Origin: Tritrichomonas foetus
Taxonomy: Eukaryota; Parabasalia; Tritrichomonadida; Tritrichomonadidae
DNA length: 64,000 nt
Reading direction: 5' to 3'
Assembly: GCA_001839685.1 (NCBI GenBank)
Contig: MLAK01000547.1
Span: 1-64,000 of the forward strand
In this document: piece by piece, positions 59,510 through 64,000 of the stretch
Position numbering within the stretch: position 1 is the first letter of the stretch
Layout: each line of letters opens with the position of its first letter
The notes under the pieces: generated by a model
Databases searched by the model: none
What the model was told of the DNA's origin: nothing
What the model saw: only the letters and a program-made list of their open reading frames with translations
Program-made: the position numbers and the translations under genes

Positions 59510-62299
59510 CTATGAAACGCAAAAGATAGAACAATCGCATTGAAAATTCTGCTTGATTCCCATGTCCCTCAACTTATGACCTTTGTGGCATTTTTTTGCG
59601 CATATTAAGCATACTCCATAGTTTACATTGAGGAGACATGTATCACATTCAAAAATATGTTGAGTTATAAACATTTGATTACTTGTTTTCTTTGTGCATA
59701 AATTTGGGTTACAAGGGAGTTGTTCATTATTTGGTTGTAATGGTAAATTATATAAATTCAATTTTTCTTCTGCTTTAGGGCAGAAAATGCATGCAGCTTT
59801 CCTATATAGATTGATTGATTCATCGTTTTTTTCTCCATTTTCAATTTCACTAATGACTCCTAAATAATAAAGTGACATGCTGTGCTCTTTCTGTGCAGCC
59901 AATGAAAAATAATATTTAGCTTTATCAATATCATTATTCAACTTTAAATACAATTTTCCAAGCTGATAATGAGCATTAATGAACATTTTTTGAGAAGAGA
60001 GTTGAAAATATTCAAATGATTTATCATAATTTTGCTCTTTTTTTGCAATTTTTCCTAACCAGAAACTACCATTTAATGTTTCAGATACCATATCAAAATA
60101 TTTTTTGGACGTTTCTAGATAAGAATTATAGTAATAAATAATTCCAAGTTTAATTAAAGCAAGTATATTTTTTTTTCTATAAGACTGTTCTGTTAGAATT
60201 TCTATTGCTGTTTCTTTATCACCTAAAATATAAAACAGATTCGATACTTTGATAGCAGCTTTCATATTGCCGTTAATAAAAGAAAGATAATAATAGTGTT
60301 TTGCCATTTCTATATTTTTTGGAAAAATAATACCATTTTCATATTCTTTACCCATAAAAAATTGTGCTTGCATATTTCCAAGATCGGCGGCTTTTTTAAA
60401 ATATTCCAATGCTTTTTTATAATTCTTTTCGACATAAATACCATTTAAATAGAGATATCCCAAATTATAACAAGCTGTTATATTACCTAGTTCTGTTGCC
60501 ATTTGATAATATTTAACTCCCTTTTCTTGATCCATTTCAATTTCTTCATTACCTTTCATATAAATAAATCCAAGATTATTTAAAGCATTAGGATTATTTA
60601 GTTCTGCTGATTCATTATATAAAGCAAATGCTTTACCGAAATCTTTGGGAACGCCCTTTCCTTCTTCGAATAACCTTCCTAAATTAAATTTAGCTTTAGA
60701 ACATCCTTGGTTAGCTGCCATTTCATAATAATGAGCTGATTTTGAATAATCTTGTTCAACACCTCTTCCATAATAATACATTACACCTAAATAAAATTGA
60801 CAACTCTTGTCGCCTTTATTGCATTCATCAATAATGAAATTAATATCACCTCGATAAGTTTGAGGGTTGTGAGCTTTCCTCAATTCATTGATATATTTCA
60901 ATAGTTCGATATGATCAGAATTTTTAAAGAACATACGAAAATTTGTCATGTAATCTAAAAAATAAAAAATTCCAGCTCTTTCTTTGGGATCTTTAGATAA
61001 GCAATCATTACAAATGTTGGAAATTGGACCATAGTCAGAAGATAGCTTTGGAATTTCATTATTTTGAATTTTTTTAATTATATCTAATAATGAGATGTCA
61101 TTTGCTAAAAAAGGCGGCTCTCCTGTTGCTAATTCATAGATAAATAAACCAAATGAATAAATATCAGTTTGAAATGAATAACATCCTGATTCAATTTCTT
61201 CAGGTGATGCATAAATAAATGTTCCAATATTAGTTGTATAATTAGAATTCGATGAATATTCCCTTGCAGAATCAAAATCAGAAATATAAGCTTCATGATT
61301 ATAATCAAGTAAAACATTTGAGATTTTAATATCACGATGCATAATACCACGTGAATGCAGATAATCAAGTCCAAATAGAACACGCAAAACAATTTTCGTT
61401 TTAGTTGTATTATTTAATGCTATTCCATAATCTTTCTGTGCTTTTTTTACAGTATTAAAGCATAAAAATTGAAGGACTAAATATGCATTTGTTTTTTCAC
61501 TGGATGATCTTTTGATATGTCCGCAACATGAAATAAAACTGTGATGTCTAATTTTCTGATATGCATGTTTTTCCCTTAAATATAGTTTTCTATTAATAAA
61601 TGACTTTAAAGCATAGAGTTTGCCTGTTTCCTTTTCTATTTGCATCGAAATTGTCCCTGCTCCACCTTGTCCAAGGAGGCGAAGATTAACAAAATCATGT
61701 ATCTGAAATACTTTGTTGGGGTTGTGAATATATTCCAATAAACTTTTATCATTATTTTCACAATTAACAAATTCAGTTGGATAAAAATTCCTTCTTATAT
61801 AATAAACAAAAACAGACCAAATCATCTTTTTTATTTTTTTTAAAAACGGTGAATTTGACTTTTGAAAAAAGGGAGAAGATTGTGAAAAGTATTCTAATAA
61901 AGATTTGTATTCAATAACAACTTCATCAAGCATGCAGATGGTAATATGGTTGTAATCAGTAAAATATGCAGGACAGTTAGATATGATGATAGACTCTTTT
62001 AAATATGGAAAAAAGTTTGTTTGAAGATTGTTAAAACTTTGGTAATTCATTAATACCGTACATTTCTTTGTACTGAAAGAAATATAAGACTTTTTTTCGT
62101 TGATAAAAATAGTAACTAATGAATTAAATTCATTTGATTTTAAAAAATCAAAACAGACTTGGGAATCAAATTCAAAAAAATAACATTCATGAATAAAAGA
62201 TGGGAAAAATCGAATCATAAAAGAATTGTTAATTGGAAAATCTTGTGGACATACTTGTGGACTTTCAGAGAGTAAGGAAAATTCTTCAGCATTGCACAT
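59510..62299 (-). CDS. Kinase - Sel1-repeat - UBR-box fusion protein
   Basis: 929 residues from the ATG at 62297-62299. The frame is open 30 codons more (to a TTG at 62387-62389, then a stop at 62405-62407) without ATG; the true N-terminus is uncertain. Order: N-terminal region (about 1-195) unrecognised; protein kinase (about 200-450) of TKL/trichomonad type with GQGGAG loop, YALKSF lysine, HRDIKISN, a DFD in place of DFG, and a SPEE motif; then about ten Sel1-like repeats (about 490-840; for example GVMYYYGRGVEQDYSKSAHY); then a C-terminal UBR-type zinc box (about 860-929) with CDTCLLN, VCLICAKKCHKGHKLRDMGI and QCDC. The kinase has the catalytic Lys, HRD and the Asp of DFD, so activity is possible. 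Sel1 repeats are scaffolds. The UBR box reads N-degrons in N-recognins. Combined role: not known. It faces a UBR1-type gene about 380 bp away. Confidence 0.85.
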   Translation of the reverse strand: MCNAEEFSLLSESPQVCPQDFPINNSFMIRFFPSFIHECYFFEFDSQVCFDFLKSNEFNSLVTIFINEKKSYISFSTKKCTVLMNYQSFNNLQTNFFPYLKESIIISNCPAYFTDYNHITICMLDEVVIEYKSLLEYFSQSSPFFQKSNSPFLKKIKKMIWSVFVYYIRRNFYPTEFVNCENNDKSLLEYIHNPNKVFQIHDFVNLRLLGQGGAGTISMQIEKETGKLYALKSFINRKLYLREKHAYQKIRHHSFISCCGHIKRSSSEKTNAYLVLQFLCFNTVKKAQKDYGIALNNTTKTKIVLRVLFGLDYLHSRGIMHRDIKISNVLLDYNHEAYISDFDSAREYSSNSNYTTNIGTFIYASPEEIESGCYSFQTDIYSFGLFIYELATGEPPFLANDISLLDIIKKIQNNEIPKLSSDYGPISNICNDCLSKDPKERAGIFYFLDYMTNFRMFFKNSDHIELLKYINELRKAHNPQTYRGDINFIIDECNKGDKSCQFYLGVMYYYGRGVEQDYSKSAHYYEMAANQGCSKAKFNLGRLFEEGKGVPKDFGKAFALYNESAELNNPNALNNLGFIYMKGNEEIEMDQEKGVKYYQMATELGNITACYNLGYLYLNGIYVEKNYKKALEYFKKAADLGNMQAQFFMGKEYENGIIFPKNIEMAKHYYYLSFINGNMKAAIKVSNLFYILGDKETAIEILTEQSYRKKNILALIKLGIIYYYNSYLETSKKYFDMVSETLNGSFWLGKIAKKEQNYDKSFEYFQLSSQKMFINAHYQLGKLYLKLNNDIDKAKYYFSLAAQKEHSMSLYYLGVISEIENGEKNDESINLYRKAACIFCPKAEEKLNLYNLPLQPNNEQLPCNPNLCTKKTSNQMFITQHIFECDTCLLNVNYGVCLICAKKCHKGHKLRDMGIKQNFQCDCSIFCVS

Positions 62300-62309
62300 A
62301 AATATATCA

Positions 62310-62317
62310 AAACCGTC
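62310..62317 (-). promoter_or_regulatory. M3-like GACGGTTT before the fusion-kinase ATG
   Basis: On the minus strand GACGGTTT lies 11-18 nt upstream of the ATG at 62299; an AGCGGTTT is close by on the plus strand. If functional, it supports the ATG at 62299 as the start. Confidence 0.3.
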
Positions 62318-62676
62318 GAAAGAGCGGTTTTCACTTTTTGAATGCCTTTTCACCAATTTATCAAAAAGAGCATAATCATTGATGAACAATCTTGAAAACT
62401 CAGGCTAAGTATTCCTAATTACTATCCTACAGTTTTATGGAATCTCAGGATTTTCTTCTCAGCCAGATTATGTGAATCGAAATATTTCATTAGTAAGATA
62501 TTTATTATTGGTTCCTTTCGACTCTTGGGTATTATTACTGTAAGTTGTAGTATGTAACTCAGAAGAAAGAGTCGTTTATTCAATGATCATGTATCACTTT
62601 AGATCACATCAATAACATTACAGTGAAGTGATAGATATAAGGACATTTAAAAATTGAAAAATTGTGTATATTCAGA
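62318..62676. other. Divergent promoter region between the fusion kinase and UBR1-like gene
   Basis: About 360 bp; no other gene. A TCAGAATG context marks the UBR1-like start. Confidence 0.5.
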
Positions 62677-64000
62677 ATGCAATTCAAATTTTTGTCGGAA
62701 TGGTTTCACTTTTTCATTGAAATAGGTGTCAGTGGTTTAATTTCTAGACTCCCAATGACATCTTTTAGTGATTTCATTGACAAACAGATAAAAAATCAAA
62801 TAATGACCTATAGAAATGATATAAACAGCTGCATTGAATATTGTAAATCCATATTATCGAATTCGCATTTTTCCAATTTCGATGATTGGCAGATGTTTTT
62901 TCAAAATAATTGTAATAAAAGTACATGTTGTTGCTCATGGTCTAAGCCAACTATTTTTGCAAAATGTTTAGATTGCCAAATCCAAGAAAATTCTGCTTTA
63001 TGCTTGAAATGTTTCATTAATGGACATCATGAAAATCACTCTGCTTTTCTTGTTCATGGATCGCTAGGAAACTGTGATTGTGGAAATCAGTATTATATGA
63101 ATCGACAAGGTTTTTGTAAACACCATAGTCGTTTTGATTTTTCTTTTGACAATTTTATTGACAAAGAAATGCAAATCAAATTTGTTACAGTTTTTTATAC
63201 TTTAATTGAATTAAGTAATAAGACAGCTGTCGATTTCCTCAAAGAATTGGTTTTATTAGGAGATTCTATGAAAAGGTGCTGTTCAATTTCCATTTCTTTA
63301 TATGAAGAGGAATTTTATGAGCGCTTTTTCTTATCTCCTTTAAATTCAAATCGATTTGACATCGAGTTCATCAATTCTTTTCATAATTTATTGAGCTCTT
63401 TGGCCAATGATGTTCATTTCTTAAAATTTTACACAATTCTAATTGTCAAAAATTATCCCAAATTTATAGATTTCTTAATTCAAACATTTCAAAGCAATGT
63501 TCCAAGATATAAAGTCGAACAAATTAAAATCATCACTTCTATTTTCTATCATTCATTTACACCAATATTACAAGAACTAATCGAGGAACACTTTTTAGAT
63601 AACTGGATTTATATTTTTGCATATTCACTCAAGAAGCTTTATTCGACAATCTGTGGAACTTTCAAATATTCTAATTATTTGGACATGCAAGTTGAGTATC
63701 ATTTTAACAATATGATAACTTTGGTAACCTATGGCCTTAAAACAAAAAATACTTCATCGAAAGCCATTCATTATTTATTGAATGAAATTTCCGAGATTTT
63801 ATTGATTCCATCTTCACTTTTTTCTTTTCATCGATCGTTTGATAGTAAAGTCAATGATTTTAATTTTAAAGCTAAAACAGGACACACTTTGTTTGCTATA
63901 TTTATCCAATTAATCAATTCCATTGGAACAAGTAATATTTATTCCGAAATGCCACTCAAAATTTTAATGAATGAAATTTACAAAACTAAAAATTCTGAAA
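62677..64000 (+). CDS. UBR1-type N-recognin (E3 ubiquitin ligase), 3' end outside the window
   Basis: Open from the ATG at 62677 to the window end (441 codons), so partial at the C-terminus. Residues about 79-150 are a UBR box: CCCSW, AKCLDCQIQENSALCLKCFI, NGHHENHSAF, GNCDCGN and GFCKHH, covering the Cys/His ligands expected for type-1 N-degron recognition and closely resembling UBR1/UBR2 family boxes. The remainder (about 160-441) is helical, in keeping with the long helical body of these ligases; the RING and winged-helix parts would be beyond the window. Such enzymes mark proteins with destabilising N-terminal residues for the proteasome. A Cys-rich CCCSW arrangement before the core is slightly unusual. 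Confidence is high for the family, moderate for ligase activity, since the catalytic part is not visible. Confidence 0.88.
   Translation, partial: MQFKFLSEWFHFFIEIGVSGLISRLPMTSFSDFIDKQIKNQIMTYRNDINSCIEYCKSILSNSHFSNFDDWQMFFQNNCNKSTCCCSWSKPTIFAKCLDCQIQENSALCLKCFINGHHENHSAFLVHGSLGNCDCGNQYYMNRQGFCKHHSRFDFSFDNFIDKEMQIKFVTVFYTLIELSNKTAVDFLKELVLLGDSMKRCCSISISLYEEEFYERFFLSPLNSNRFDIEFINSFHNLLSSLANDVHFLKFYTILIVKNYPKFIDFLIQTFQSNVPRYKVEQIKIITSIFYHSFTPILQELIEEHFLDNWIYIFAYSLKKLYSTICGTFKYSNYLDMQVEYHFNNMITLVTYGLKTKNTSSKAIHYLLNEISEILLIPSSLFSFHRSFDSKVNDFNFKAKTGHTLFAIFIQLINSIGTSNIYSEMPLKILMNEIYKTKNSE

Noticed and set aside
62300..62389. N-terminal extension of the fusion kinase starting at TTG 62387-62389, or an intron joining an upstream exon
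   Set aside because: Trichomonad nuclear genes use ATG, and no ACTAAC-type branch/3' splice site was seen next to the frame opening; the ATG at 62299 was preferred, with doubt recorded.

Overview
The window looks like nuclear DNA of a parabasalid protist, most likely a trichomonad and probably Tritrichomonas-like. The reasons are: an AT-rich base composition; genes in single uninterrupted reading frames, even one of almost 10 kb; a gene with the IBD (initiator-binding) domain known from trichomonads; Trichomonas-type core promoter motifs (Inr TCA boxes, Myb-type AACGGTT and CCTTT elements); and typical trichomonad families (divergent ankyrin and BTB proteins, kinases, PPP phosphatases, Sel1-repeat kinases). 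The genus is an inference; no rRNA is present to fix it.

Layout. 1-3.2 kb: an ankyrin-like protein, a BTB-like protein and a small stand-alone UBR-box protein. 3.2-7.3 kb: a gene desert. 7.3-15.1 kb: an IBD protein, a protein kinase whose C-terminal tail is frameshifted, a small membrane protein, a PPP phosphatase and tRNA-Gly(GCC). 15.5-25.8 kb: a minus-strand block with TOR kinase, a solitary histone H4, casein kinase 1 and a Ser/Glu-rich acidic protein. 25.9-29.1 kb: a second gene-poor stretch with a 19-bp minisatellite. 29.1-40 kb: guanylate kinase, an SDF2-like ER protein, a coiled-coil protein, an armadillo-like protein, ribosomal protein eL43, GCP4, a doubly acylated acidic peptide, proteasome alpha7 and another coiled-coil protein. 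40.8-50.8 kb: a 3325-residue RNF213/mysterin-like AAA+ protein with no visible RING. 51.3-59.1 kb: a coiled-coil protein divergent from a CEP164 homologue, then cornichon and an ARMC9 homologue. 59.5-64 kb: a kinase / Sel1-repeat / UBR-box fusion divergent from a UBR1-type N-recognin that runs off the window end.

Themes. Several genes belong to flagellar basal-body or centrosome biology (GCP4, CEP164, ARMC9, perhaps the coiled-coil proteins), as suits a flagellate. Several belong to ubiquitin/proteasome biology (three UBR-box proteins, the RNF213-like ATPase, PSMA3). The most unusual protein is the kinase-Sel1-UBR fusion beside a UBR1-like gene, which could link N-degron recognition to phosphorylation; that function is inference. 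Start codons were moved to the first plausible ATG wherever the longest frame opened with TTG or GTG.
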